64,000 nt of DNA from Aeromonas lacus (GCF_000764665.1 NZ_JRGM01000180.1:1-64000); one strand, 5' to 3'; counted from the stretch's first letter, positions 37,335 through 47,250 are shown. Program-made: numbers and translations. Notes: generated by a model from the letters alone, not told the origin.

Positions 37335-39067
37335 CTGCCCCCTTTGCGACCTCCTCCCTGCTGTCGCCAGCGACAGCCCGGCAAGACTCTCGTTGGCAGC
37401 GGCTTTGCCCTGGCTGGAGCCGGGATCAGCTGCTGCAACTGATCCTGCTGGTGCTCGGCATCGCCCTGCTCACCGGCGGTCTGCTGCTGCCGCTGCTCAC
37501 CATGCTGCAAAAGAGCCTGCAAGATGAGAACGGCCTCTGGATAGGCCTTGCCAACTTCAGCGCCTACTTCGACTCCCCTCATCTGGGGCGCACCATCGGC
37601 AACACCCTCTGGCTCGGGGTGTTGATCACCACGCTGGTGGTGACCATCGCCTTTGGCTACGCCTATGCCCTCACCCGCACCTGCATGCCGGGCAAGCCCC
37701 TGTTTCGCCTCATCGGCCTTATTCCACTGTTGATGCCCTCCCTGTTGCCCGCCATCAGTCTGGTCTACTGGTTTGGCAATCAGGGGATCGCCAAGGGGTT
37801 GCTCGGCGGCGAGAGCATCTACGGCCCCATCGGCATCGTCATTGGCCTTGGCTTCTGGTGTTTCCCCCACGCCCTGATGATCCTTATCACGGCTCTGGGC
37901 CAGAGCGATGCCCGCCTCTATGAAGCCTCCCGGGTGCTGGGCAGCAGCGGCTGGCGCACCTTTGTCACCGTCACCCTGCCTACCGCCCGTTATGGCCTGC
38001 TCAGCGCTGCCATCGCCGTCTTCACCCTCACCATCTGCGACTTCGGGGTGGCCAAGGTGATTGGCGGCCAGTACAGCGTGCTGGCCACCGATATCTACCG
38101 GCAGGTGATCGGGATGCAGAACTTCTCGCTGGGCGCCGTTGCCAGCGTCACCCTGCTGCTGCCGGCGCTCTTGAGCTTTGCCCTGGAGCACAGGGTACGC
38201 AGCAAGATGCAGGAGCAGAGCAGCACCAAGGCGGTTCCCTATCAGCCCAAACCCCATCGGCTGCGGGATCTGCTGGCGCTCGGCTGGTGTACCCTCTGGG
38301 CCCTGCTGTTTCTGGCGCTGGTGGGGATGGCAGTTTACGGCTCCCTGGTGCAGTTCTGGCCCTATAACCTCGCTCTGACGCTGGATCACTACGCCTTTGA
38401 CAGCAACAGTGTCTACGGCTGGCAGCCCTTTACCAACACCTTGCAGCTGGGCCTCTATACCGCGCTTATCGGTACCGTGCTGGTGATGGTGCTGGCCTGG
38501 GCGCAGGAGAAGGGGCGCCACTTTGCGCCGCTGCGCCAGCTGTTGCATCTGCTCGCCATGCTGTCGCTGGCGGTACCCGGCATGGTGCTGGGTCTCGGCT
38601 ATATCTTCTTTTTCAACGGCAATCCGCTCTTTGGCGGCCTCTACGGCACCCTGCCACTAATGGTGCTCTCTTGCGTCATCCACTACTACACCGTGGGCCA
38701 TATGACGGCGCTGACCAGCCTCAAGCAACTGCCCAAGGAGCTGGAGCTGGTGGCCATCTCATTGCGCATTCTGCTCTGGAAGGCGTTCTTGCGGGTCACC
38801 CTGCCCGCCTTCCTGCCAGCGCTGCTGGAGATCTTCATCTATCTGTTCGTCAACGCCATGACCACCACCTCGGCGGTGATCTTCCTCTATTCGAGCGACA
38901 GCGTGCTCGCCTCCATCGCCGTGCTCAATATGGAGGATTCCGGCGATACCGCCGCGGCCGCCGCCATGGCCACCCTGATCCTGCTGGCCGCCGCCGCCGT
39001 CAAGCTGCTCCAGCTCTTTTTGAGCCGCGCCCTGCTGGATCGCACCCAGCGCTGGCGCCACCCATAA
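37331..39067 (+). CDS. 2-aminoethylphosphonate ABC transporter, fused permease
   Basis: The 578-residue inner membrane protein carries two MetI-type permease domains in one chain, about twelve transmembrane helices in all. The first coupling loop is EASRVLGSSGWRTFVTVTLP (about residues 197-216). The second is a degenerate copy around LRILLWKAFLRVTLP (about 480). In the Salmonella system the same work is shared by separate PhnU and PhnV; the fused form corresponds to the PhnU2-type permease as I recall it. It overlaps phnT by 4 bases and is followed 18 bases later by the oxidoreductase gene. Confidence 0.87.
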   Translation: MTAPFATSSLLSPATARQDSRWQRLCPGWSRDQLLQLILLVLGIALLTGGLLLPLLTMLQKSLQDENGLWIGLANFSAYFDSPHLGRTIGNTLWLGVLITTLVVTIAFGYAYALTRTCMPGKPLFRLIGLIPLLMPSLLPAISLVYWFGNQGIAKGLLGGESIYGPIGIVIGLGFWCFPHALMILITALGQSDARLYEASRVLGSSGWRTFVTVTLPTARYGLLSAAIAVFTLTICDFGVAKVIGGQYSVLATDIYRQVIGMQNFSLGAVASVTLLLPALLSFALEHRVRSKMQEQSSTKAVPYQPKPHRLRDLLALGWCTLWALLFLALVGMAVYGSLVQFWPYNLALTLDHYAFDSNSVYGWQPFTNTLQLGLYTALIGTVLVMVLAWAQEKGRHFAPLRQLLHLLAMLSLAVPGMVLGLGYIFFFNGNPLFGGLYGTLPLMVLSCVIHYYTVGHMTALTSLKQLPKELELVAISLRILLWKAFLRVTLPAFLPALLEIFIYLFVNAMTTTSAVIFLYSSDSVLASIAVLNMEDSGDTAAAAAMATLILLAAAAVKLLQLFLSRALLDRTQRWRHP

Positions 39068-39085
39068 CCTTATCGAGGAGTCACC

Positions 39086-40492
39086 ATGTCCACTCTCCCC
39101 TTCTGGCTAGCCGAGGCGCTCGCCGCCGAACAGCCCGTGCCGCCCACGCCCCTTCACGGCCACCACGAGGCCGATATCTGCATCGTCGGTGGCGGCTTTA
39201 CCGGGCTGTGGAGCGCCATCGCCCTTAAACAGGCCGAGCCCCACCTGCACGTCATGGTGCTGGAGAAAGATCGCTGTGGCAGCGGCGCCTCCGGGCGCAA
39301 CGGCGGCTGTTTGCTCACCTGGTCGGCCAAATACCTGACGTTAAAGCGCCTGTTTGGCGAGCAGCAGGCCGCCTGGCTGGTGCAAAGATCCGAGCAGGCG
39401 GTACACGAGATCGCCCGCTTCTGCGAAAAGCACAACATAGAGGCAGAGCTGAGAGTCGAGGGCACCTGCTACACCGCCACCAGCGAGGCCCAGCGCGGCC
39501 TGATGGAGCCGGTATTGCAGGAGCTACAGCGCGCCGACCTTAACCAGTGGCAGGCGATTGCAGAGGATGAACTGGCGAGCCAGAGCGGCTCCCACGTTCA
39601 TCTGGAGGGGCTCTACAGCCCCCACGCGGGCTCGGTGCAACCGGCACTGCTGGTGCGCGGTCTGCTGCGGGTGGCTCGGGAGCTGGGGGTCGAGGTCTAT
39701 GAGCACTCCCCCATGCAGCGCCTTGAGGCGGGCCAGCCGGCGCGAGTGCAGACGCCGCAAGGTGAGGTGCGTGCCCGCAAGGTAGTGCTGGCCCTCAACA
39801 GCGCCATGGTGCAGCACTTTCGCGAGTTTCGCCGCACTATCGTGCTGGTCTCCTCCGATATGGTGATAACCGACCCCGCACCGGATGCACTGGCCGCCCA
39901 GCAGCTTGAACACGGCCGCTCCGTGGTGGATGGCCGCACCTTTGTCCATTACTACCGCTCGACCCCGCAAGGGCGGCTGATGCTGGGCAAAGGGGGCAAC
40001 ACCTTCGCCTTTGCCAACCGCCATCTGGCCGAGTTTGATGCGCCGAGCCGTTATCTTGCCCCTCTCACCCGCACCCTGCGCCGCTTCTTTCCGGCACTTA
40101 AAGAGGTGCCCATCGCCGCCAGCTGGTGCGGCGCCTCCGATCGCTCGGTGGATGGCCTCCCCTTCTTCGGCCACTGGCGAGGGCAGCCCAATATCGTCTA
40201 TGGCCTCGGCTATTCCGGCAACGGGGTGGCGCAGAGCTGGATGGGCGGCCAGATCCTGGCGGCCTTGGTGCGCGATGAGGGGCGGGAGGAGGACAAGCCG
40301 TGGCGCGACTGCGCGCTGGTCAGCGGCCCGCGCGGCTACTTTCCACCCGAACCCTTTCGCTGGCTGGGCGCCATGGCGGTGCGCAACGCCATCCGGCGCA
40401 AAGAGCGGGCGGAAGATGAAAACCGCCCGGTGGCCTGGTATGACAAACAGCTGGCCAAACTTGCCGATGCCGCTGGCAAGGCAGACAAGTAA
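39086..40492 (+). CDS. FAD-dependent oxidoreductase (DAO family) of the AEP island
   Basis: The 468-residue protein has an N-terminal FAD-binding loop GGGFTG (residues 35-40) and the DAO/glycine-oxidase fold. GSGASGRNGG lies near residue 66 and a C-terminal GLGYSGNGVAQSW is typical of amine-oxidising flavoproteins such as PuuB. It is 18 bases after the AEP permease, so it is part of the transport operon. Related flavoenzymes recurrent in phosphonate clusters (PbfC/PbfD types) are reported to oxidise AEP or N-methyl-AEP to phosphonoacetaldehyde. That role fits here but which type it is cannot be told by eye. Confidence 0.8.
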   Translation: MSTLPFWLAEALAAEQPVPPTPLHGHHEADICIVGGGFTGLWSAIALKQAEPHLHVMVLEKDRCGSGASGRNGGCLLTWSAKYLTLKRLFGEQQAAWLVQRSEQAVHEIARFCEKHNIEAELRVEGTCYTATSEAQRGLMEPVLQELQRADLNQWQAIAEDELASQSGSHVHLEGLYSPHAGSVQPALLVRGLLRVARELGVEVYEHSPMQRLEAGQPARVQTPQGEVRARKVVLALNSAMVQHFREFRRTIVLVSSDMVITDPAPDALAAQQLEHGRSVVDGRTFVHYYRSTPQGRLMLGKGGNTFAFANRHLAEFDAPSRYLAPLTRTLRRFFPALKEVPIAASWCGASDRSVDGLPFFGHWRGQPNIVYGLGYSGNGVAQSWMGGQILAALVRDEGREEDKPWRDCALVSGPRGYFPPEPFRWLGAMAVRNAIRRKERAEDENRPVAWYDKQLAKLADAAGKADK

Positions 40493-40871
40493 GCGCGGTA
40501 ATACCAATCCCGCACGGTTCTGCCCCGTCTGACTGCAACAAGCAGAGCGCCGACCTAAGGTTTGGCGCTTTGCTAATGGCACCATAGACCATCAGCGTGC
40601 AGGATGATCCCGAGCGGCGAAAACCTGCGATCAGCTCCGCGCTGCATTGCCCGGATCGGAGGGCATCGGACGGCATAGACAAGACGCGGCACACACGGTG
40701 CCCAACCTGCTGCCAACAGCACTGTTTCACCAGCGAAACACCATCAAGAGAAATCATTTTACTGTCGCAACAATCAGGCTGACAAAGCGCCGCCTTGCTG
40801 TGATATCGCGCCAGAGAGAGAGTCCCGCCGATCAGGGCAAACATCGCCAGCCCGCTACGCTTGCACGCGGT
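40493..40871. other. gene-free stretch with a terminator-like hairpin
   Basis: About 380 bases separate the oxidoreductase gene and the convergent TetR-type gene. Apart from the hairpin at 40541-40574, nothing is recognisable; the short open frames here have no plausible ribosome site or recognisable protein. Confidence 0.5.
40541..40574 (+). terminator. hairpin after the AEP transport operon
   Basis: AGCAGAGCGCC and GGCGCTTTGCT pair over 11 bases (one G-T pair) around a 12-base loop. There is no T-run, so it may be a weak or rho-assisted terminator. Confidence 0.5.
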
Positions 40872-41591
40872 TTATCGCCGCCACTTGTCGGCCGCCGATA
40901 CTTCCGTCCCCAGCAGCAACGCAGGCCTTGCCTGCCACACCCGCTCGGGGTCGGGCTCGGCAATGGCGGCGGCGATCAGCTGCTCGCTCCAGTGGCGGTG
41001 CAGCAGCCACATCTGCTGACCGAGATCCCCGTCGGCCCGGGTGCACTGCTTGGTGACATCGGCGGTGCGATAGAAGTAGCGCACCAGCGTCGTGAGTTCG
41101 GGCTCCGGCCAGCGGCAGCCAAAATCGCGCAACAGGGATGACCAGAAATCAATCTGACCCCGCTCGTGCTGCTGCTCCAGCGCATGCAGCTCGGGGATCA
41201 AATCCATCGCATGCCAGAGGGCGCCATAGCCGACAAAGCGGCGCTCCAGCTCCTCCAGTGCCTCGTCGAGCAGCACCAGCGCCTGTGGCCAGCTGGTCGC
41301 CTGTAGCCGGATCGCCTGCTGCGCCTCACAGACCGCCGCCAGCCACCCCATGGCGAGGCGGCCGATGATCGCCTCCTTGTTGGGATAGAGGTGGTAGAGC
41401 GACTTGATCCCCACCCCTGCCCGATCGGCGATGGCGTTGGTATTGAGAGCAGTAAAGCCCTGTTCCTGCAACAGGCTCAGGGTCGCCTCCTCGATGCGGC
41501 TGGCCACCGCCTGACTGCGCTGCTGCTTGGGTTGGCGGCGCATGGCAACCCCCCGGGGTAACGGCCCCTCGGTCACTGACTCCTCTGACAT
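40872..41591 (-). CDS. TetR-family transcriptional regulator
   Basis: The 239-residue protein has a TetR helix-turn-helix at about residues 23-68 (TNAIADRAGVGIKSLYHLYP) and a larger C-terminal ligand domain. The frame reaches 41663, but ATG 41591 (MSEESV) has GGGAGGGG just before it and was chosen. It is divergent from a lipoprotein amidohydrolase gene; the 225-base gap contains two palindromes that are likely operators. The ligand is unknown. Confidence 0.85.
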   Translation of the reverse strand: MSEESVTEGPLPRGVAMRRQPKQQRSQAVASRIEEATLSLLQEQGFTALNTNAIADRAGVGIKSLYHLYPNKEAIIGRLAMGWLAAVCEAQQAIRLQATSWPQALVLLDEALEELERRFVGYGALWHAMDLIPELHALEQQHERGQIDFWSSLLRDFGCRWPEPELTTLVRYFYRTADVTKQCTRADGDLGQQMWLLHRHWSEQLIAAAIAEPDPERVWQARPALLLGTEVSAADKWRR

Positions 41592-41719
41592 CACCCCTCC
41601 CTGTTGTTGGCCCATCGGCAGGCGCTCTGGCGGTAGATCTTGGTACCTCAGCAAAGCGGGCACTGCGCCCCGCTCGCCACCGATTGATGTGACATGGTAA
41701 ACAAAACGTTAAATATTTA

Positions 41720-41731
41720 CAGCAATTGCTG
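41720..41731. promoter_or_regulatory. perfect 12-bp palindrome between tetR-type gene and amidohydrolase
   Basis: CAGCAATTGCTG is a perfect palindrome within an AT-rich stretch of the shared promoter region. It could bind the TetR-type regulator or be part of the promoter. Confidence 0.4.
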
Positions 41732-41770
41732 GCATTTTTTGACCGGGCAGCCATAAAGAGATCGCGTAAT

Positions 41771-41788
41771 GTGCAGTAAAAACTGCAC
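41771..41788. promoter_or_regulatory. candidate TetR operator: perfect 7-4-7 inverted repeat
   Basis: GTGCAGT and ACTGCAC flank AAAA. The size and symmetry fit a TetR dimer site. It lies 29 bases before the amidohydrolase ATG, where binding would block transcription. Confidence 0.55.
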
Positions 41789-41816
41789 TCAACCCGACCC
41801 TCAAGGAGATCACTGC

Positions 41817-43757
41817 ATGGATTGCAAGGCACCACACCACGCCCGTTCCCGCACCTTTTTGCTGCTCGCCCCGCTGCTGGCCGCCACGCTGGCGGGCTGT
41901 CAGCAGGGGCAACCGCCCATCGCCGCACGCACTCTTTATCTCAACGGCAAGATCCACACTCAGGATGGTCAGCGGCAGGTGGCAGAGGCCATGGTGGTGA
42001 GCGGCGGCCAGTTCCTCTATGTGGGCAACCGGCAGGGGGCCGAGGCGCTCACCACCCCCGACACTCAGGTGGTCGACTTGCAGGGCAAGATGGTGCTGCC
42101 GGGGCTGCACGACAACCATATCCATCTGCTGGGCACGGTGGCCCTCGATATGTGCGATCTCGACGGCAAGCCGGTCGATCTCGGCGAGCTGGCGGCCAAG
42201 GTGAAGCGCAGCCTGCCCCGCTACGCCCCCAAAGCTGGCGACTGGCTGGTGATCAACCAGTGGTCTCCCTACGAGGGCAACGCCCCCACCACCGCCTATA
42301 AAACCGTACTGGCGGCCCTCGATGCCGCCGCCCCCGACAACCCGGTGGTGCTGGCCGGGGTCGATGGCCACGCCAGCGCCTACAACTCGCGGGCACTGGC
42401 GCTGGCGACCGATAAAAGCGGCAAACAGGTGGGCTTCTCCACCGCCACCCTGGCGCCGGGCGGCCTCTTTGCCCCCTTCAAACCCTATGTGGATCTCGAT
42501 AGCGGCGTTATTCGCGAGGGGGCCCGTAGCGCCATCCCCTCCCCCGATAGCGGCCTGCTCAGCGCCCGTGACGAGCAGGCGGCGAACCAGTATCGCCAGA
42601 TCCTGCCCGCCGTCTCGACCCTGATGGCCTCGCGCGGCATCACCAGCATTCAGGACGCCTGCGCCACCGACTTTATCCGCGATCGCCTGCGGGAGATGGA
42701 AGATCAGGGGCTGCTCAATATGCGGGTCACCGCCGCCACCTGTTTTCACGAGGATGACTACAGCGGCAAGCTCGATATCGGCGGCCATCTGGCCAAGGCC
42801 AACCGGGTGCGCGACCAGTTCGCCGGTGATCCGCTGATCAAGGCCGATGCGATCAAGATCTTCCTCGACGGAGTACTGGAGGGGGATCCCTTCAGCACGC
42901 CCCCCTTCCTGCCCAACGCCGGTATGCTGGCCAACTACCAGACCCCCCACCTCGCCGCGGATCAGGGTGGCGAGCAGGTCACTATCACCGCCAACAGCGA
43001 GGATGCAGGCAGCAAGGGGCTGGTCAACTACCGCGCCGCCGATCTGAACCGCTACGTGGGGGCGCTCGACAAGGCGGGCTTTAGCATCCATATGCACAGC
43101 ATCGGCGATCGCACTACCCGCATGGCCCTCGATGCACTAGAAGCGGCCCGCGCCAACAACGGCGATCACGGCATTCCTCATACCCTCGCCCATCTGCAGG
43201 TGGTGCATCCTGACGATCAACAGCGGCTCGGCCAGCTTGGCCTCTACCTCACCTTCACCTACGCCTGGACCAACCCCCAGCCCGAATATGACATGCTGGT
43301 TACCCCCTTTATTCAGCCGACCCGCAAGGGGCAATCCCTGCACGAGGCGATGTACGATCCCAAGGGGTATCTCAAGCAGGCGCTCTATCCGGTGGCCAGC
43401 TCGCGCAAGGCGGGAGCCATTCTGGTGGCCGGCAGCGATGCGCCGGTCGACAGCCGCGATCCGCGCCCCTTCGCCAATATGGCCGCCGGGGTTAACCATG
43501 CACCCAAAAGCGGCGATGACTTTCGGGCGAGCCAGCGCATCACCCTAGACCAAATGCTGGATGCCTACACCATCAACGGCGCCCGCGCAGTGCGCCAGCA
43601 GGCTATCAGCGGCTCCATCGAAGCAGGCAAATCGGCCGACTTTATCGTGCTGGATCGGGATCTCTACCAGCTGGTCGCCGCTGGCAAGCCGGAGCAGATC
43701 GCCGATACCAAAGTCACCCGCACCGTCTTTCGCGGGCAGACGGTCTTTAGCCAATAG
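41817..43757 (+). CDS. amidohydrolase family lipoprotein (YtcJ-like, amidohydrolase_3)
   Basis: The 646-residue protein has a lipoprotein signal ending in the lipobox LAGC at about residue 30, so it is predicted to be a lipid-anchored envelope enzyme. The metal-dependent hydrolase barrel has GLHDNHIH (about residue 97-104) as first metal ligands, HMHSIGDR and HLQVVHPDD mid-barrel, and GSDAPVDSRDP near the C-terminus. Metal ligands therefore look intact. YtcJ-like members hydrolyse amides such as N-substituted formamides; the substrate here is unknown. ATG 41817 has AAGGAG eight bases before it and was preferred over 41769. Divergent from a TetR-type gene that probably controls it. Confidence 0.87.
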   Translation: MDCKAPHHARSRTFLLLAPLLAATLAGCQQGQPPIAARTLYLNGKIHTQDGQRQVAEAMVVSGGQFLYVGNRQGAEALTTPDTQVVDLQGKMVLPGLHDNHIHLLGTVALDMCDLDGKPVDLGELAAKVKRSLPRYAPKAGDWLVINQWSPYEGNAPTTAYKTVLAALDAAAPDNPVVLAGVDGHASAYNSRALALATDKSGKQVGFSTATLAPGGLFAPFKPYVDLDSGVIREGARSAIPSPDSGLLSARDEQAANQYRQILPAVSTLMASRGITSIQDACATDFIRDRLREMEDQGLLNMRVTAATCFHEDDYSGKLDIGGHLAKANRVRDQFAGDPLIKADAIKIFLDGVLEGDPFSTPPFLPNAGMLANYQTPHLAADQGGEQVTITANSEDAGSKGLVNYRAADLNRYVGALDKAGFSIHMHSIGDRTTRMALDALEAARANNGDHGIPHTLAHLQVVHPDDQQRLGQLGLYLTFTYAWTNPQPEYDMLVTPFIQPTRKGQSLHEAMYDPKGYLKQALYPVASSRKAGAILVAGSDAPVDSRDPRPFANMAAGVNHAPKSGDDFRASQRITLDQMLDAYTINGARAVRQQAISGSIEAGKSADFIVLDRDLYQLVAAGKPEQIADTKVTRTVFRGQTVFSQ

Positions 43758-43837
43758 GCTCAGGCGAAATGGCGAGTGTGAGGATCTCATCAACTGCGCT
43801 CTGAGCATATGCCGCAAGCAAGGCGCTTCTTAAAAGC

Positions 43838-43866
43838 AAAATGCCGACCTTTGGGTCGGCATTTTT
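43838..43866 (+). terminator. rho-independent terminator of the amidohydrolase gene
   Basis: ATGCCGACC and GGTCGGCAT form a perfect stem with a 4-base loop, flanked by AAAA and TTTTT. Confidence 0.9.
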
Positions 43867-44096
43867 ACAGATGAAATCAGAGGGGCATTATCACCAAGCG
43901 TGGTCAGCTGATTGACCTCAGCGGCGGCAGGACTGATTCACTTGCGAAACAGCATCAGTCAATTCGATTTCAGCAGCGGAACAATCTTGACCAGTTCGAT
44001 TCTGGCGGCTGGTAATCCCTGTGGCAATACGAACCGCCCGTCCGAATACGCTTCGCTATTCAACCCCACGAGTTGTCACTCAGAGCGATAGCGTGA
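43867..44096. other. gene-free stretch, possible remnant and repeat fragment
   Basis: No supported gene. Bases 44041-44070, read on the minus strand, contain TTGAATAGCGAAGCGTATTC, resembling the AGCGTAGCGAAGCCCAAC unit at 44114-44131 in opposite orientation. The stretch may therefore be part of a dispersed palindromic repeat. Confidence 0.35.
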
Positions 44097-44136
44097 TTTG
44101 TAGGTTGGTGCAGAGCGTAGCGAAGCCCAACATACG
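44097..44136. repeat. dispersed-repeat-like element 3' of the TIR-like gene
   Basis: The sequence TGTAGGTTGG followed by GCAGAGCGTAGCGAAGC and CCAACATACG has imperfect terminal inverted repeats (GTTGG/CCAAC core). It resembles short intergenic repeats common in gammaproteobacteria (the TAGCGAAGC type). It lies directly beside the AT-rich TIR-like gene. Confidence 0.45.
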
Positions 44137-44142
44137 AGATGA

Positions 44143-44937
44143 TCACCAACTGGTAATTGCATAACCACATGCCTTGAGCTCTTTAGATACTGCAAGTTTC
44201 CAGCCACCAGCGGCATCTAAGCCCACGTATACTACGCCACTGATGTCATTTGGAGTTTCAATTTCTCCCTTAACCAAGGCACAAACATTTTCCCTACCGA
44301 ATTTTGCCATCAGGTAGCCATGTTCAAAAACAACGTTCTGTCGAGCTCGGTTTTTAGGAGGAATTTTTGATTCATGCACACCCCGACCAAGATCACAGGG
44401 CGTATATAAAATTAGAGCAAAGTCGGCATCGTTTGAATAATGCTCAATCTTCTCAATGATTGTCATTCCTGAACTAGCTTGCTCATGAAGTATGATTGCT
44501 TTAAGACCTAAACTTTCTATGAAACGGCTAACTTCATATTTAGCTTCATTATCCCTTCCATGAACAATAAAAACATTTCTTTTGTTTCTAGCTATAGGTT
44601 CATTTATTCCGCCTAAGACCTTGCCTTGATTTTGTAATGGCACTGACACACCGAACTCAAGCGCGTCCAGCAGTGGTGTGAATTGCTCAGAAAGGTAGGT
44701 TCTTCGCTCAGCATACGTAGCGAATTTCGGCTGTATGAACCCCCAGAAAGAGTCAAGATTTCTATGTAGTTTTAGCCATGCTGGTAATTGGGTAGCAATA
44801 TCGTGATTACTAAGTAACTCGTAGCGAAGTTGTTCGTATTCACTGGAATCTGCTGTTTTTCCTGTGGCATGAGCGATCAACAAATTTAACAGATAGTTAA
44901 CTTTCTCAAAATCACTTTTTAGGAAATTTATGCTCAT
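44143..44937 (-). CDS. stand-alone TIR-like nucleotide-binding domain protein
   Basis: The 264-residue protein has an N-terminal alpha-helical part (1-115, with LPAWLKLHRNLDSFWGFIQ at 51-69) that I cannot assign. The C-terminal domain is of the predicted TIR-like nucleotide-binding type (CAP12/Pycsar TIR-related): NVFIVHGRDN (121-130), ALILYTPCDLG (174-184) and NVVFEHGYLMAKFGR (201-215), with Glu205 as the likely catalytic acid. Relatives include NAD-degrading effectors of anti-phage systems, so an abortive-infection role is plausible but unproven. No cyclase, Argonaute or other partner adjoins it. The gene is roughly 40% GC by eye against about 60% around it, which points to horizontal transfer. 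It has its own promoter-like TATAAT. Confidence 0.8.
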   Translation of the reverse strand: MSINFLKSDFEKVNYLLNLLIAHATGKTADSSEYEQLRYELLSNHDIATQLPAWLKLHRNLDSFWGFIQPKFATYAERRTYLSEQFTPLLDALEFGVSVPLQNQGKVLGGINEPIARNKRNVFIVHGRDNEAKYEVSRFIESLGLKAIILHEQASSGMTIIEKIEHYSNDADFALILYTPCDLGRGVHESKIPPKNRARQNVVFEHGYLMAKFGRENVCALVKGEIETPNDISGVVYVGLDAAGGWKLAVSKELKACGYAITSW

Positions 44938-44977
44938 TCACAGAGTACCGGTTCAGTTTTTATGGGCCTAATTGTTG

Positions 44978-44983
44978 ATTATA
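44978..44983 (-). promoter_or_regulatory. -10 element of the TIR-like gene
   Basis: On the minus strand a perfect TATAAT lies 41 bases before the start codon, with a weak TGTAAA 17 bases upstream as -35. The predicted leader is about 34 bases. Confidence 0.5.
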
Positions 44984-45096
44984 CTGTGAGTTAACGCCTA
45001 TTTACAGAGCACTTATTACCTAACCCGTAAGGTCAAACAGCAAAGCATATTCTAACGTCCGGAAATAAAGATGACTGCTTCAAATCATTAGTGAAT

Positions 45097-45125
45097 AAAA
45101 ATGCCGCCCATCGGGCGGCATTTTT
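45097..45125 (-). terminator. terminator of the sdh-suc operon
   Basis: AAAAATGCCGCCC and GGGCGGCATTTTT form a perfect 13-bp inverted repeat with a 3-base loop, 25 bases after the sucD stop. It is A/T-flanked on both sides, so it works in both directions. Confidence 0.92.
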
Positions 45126-45150
45126 ATTAGCGATAACGGGCTAACAGGAA

Positions 45151-46022
45151 TTACCAGCCGGTCACTTCGCGCAGAGCCTTGCCGATATCGGCCAGGGAGC
45201 GGACGGTTTTCACGCCAGCATCTTCCAGCGCGGCAAACTTGTCGGCGGCGGTACCCTTGCCACCGGAGATGATGGCGCCAGCGTGGCCCATCCGCTTGCC
45301 GGGAGGCGCGGTAACACCGGCGATATAGGAGACCACCGGCTTGGTGACGTGGGCCTTGATATAGGCGGCCGCGTCTTCCTCGGCGTTGCCACCGATCTCG
45401 CCGATCATCACGATCGCTTCGGTCTGCGGGTCGTTCTGGAACATCTCCAGAATGTCGATAAAGTTGGAGCCCGGGATGGGGTCGCCACCGATACCGACGC
45501 AGGTGGACTGGCCAAAGCCCTCGTCAGTGGTCTGCTTGACCGCTTCGTAGGTCAGGGTGCCGGAGCGGGAGACGATACCCACCTTGCCCGGCTTGTGAAT
45601 GTGGCCCGGCATGATGCCGATCTTGCACTCACCCGGAGTGATCACACCCGGGCAGTTGGGGCCGATCATCCGCACGCCGGTCTCTTGCAGCTTCACTTTC
45701 ACATCCAGCATATCCAGAGTCGGGATGCCTTCGGTGATGGTGACGATCAGCTTGATGCCCGCGTCGATCGCTTCCAGGATCGCGTCCTTGCAGAACGGCG
45801 CCGGGACATAGATGACGGAGGCAGTGGCGCCGGTCGCTTCAACCGCGTCACGGACGGTGTTGAACACCGGCAGCCCCAGATGGGTGGTGCCACCCTTGCC
45901 CGGGGAGACGCCGCCCACCAGCTGGGTGCCGTAAGAGAGCGCCTGCTCGGAGTGGAAAGTACCCTGACCGCCGGTAAAGCCCTGGCAGATGACTCGGGTT
46001 TCCTTGTTAATCAGTACGCTCA

Positions 46023-46023
<1 letters not shown>
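45151..46023 (-). CDS. sucD: succinyl-CoA synthetase alpha subunit
   Basis: The 290-residue subunit binds CoA and carries the phosphorylated histidine of succinyl-CoA synthetase, which makes ATP/GTP from succinyl-CoA. CoA-binding [16 protein letters not shown] is at 13-28, and the active histidine lies in [18 protein letters not shown] (about 246). Length equals E. coli SucD (289). Its ATG overlaps the sucC stop by one base (TGATG), giving tight translational coupling. It is the last gene of the TCA block. Confidence 0.97.
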
Positions 46024-47189
<1,166 letters not shown>

Positions 47190-47250
47190 AGATGCTCTAT
47201 CCGTGTTGTAGGTATTTCCGTCCGGGGCTCGTGTTTCTCAATCCCCTGTG

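Noticed and set aside
40320-40844. 174-codon open frame on the minus strand
   Set aside because: Half of it is antisense to the FAD oxidoreductase gene and the product is low-complexity with scattered Cys, Trp and Arg, unlike a folded protein.
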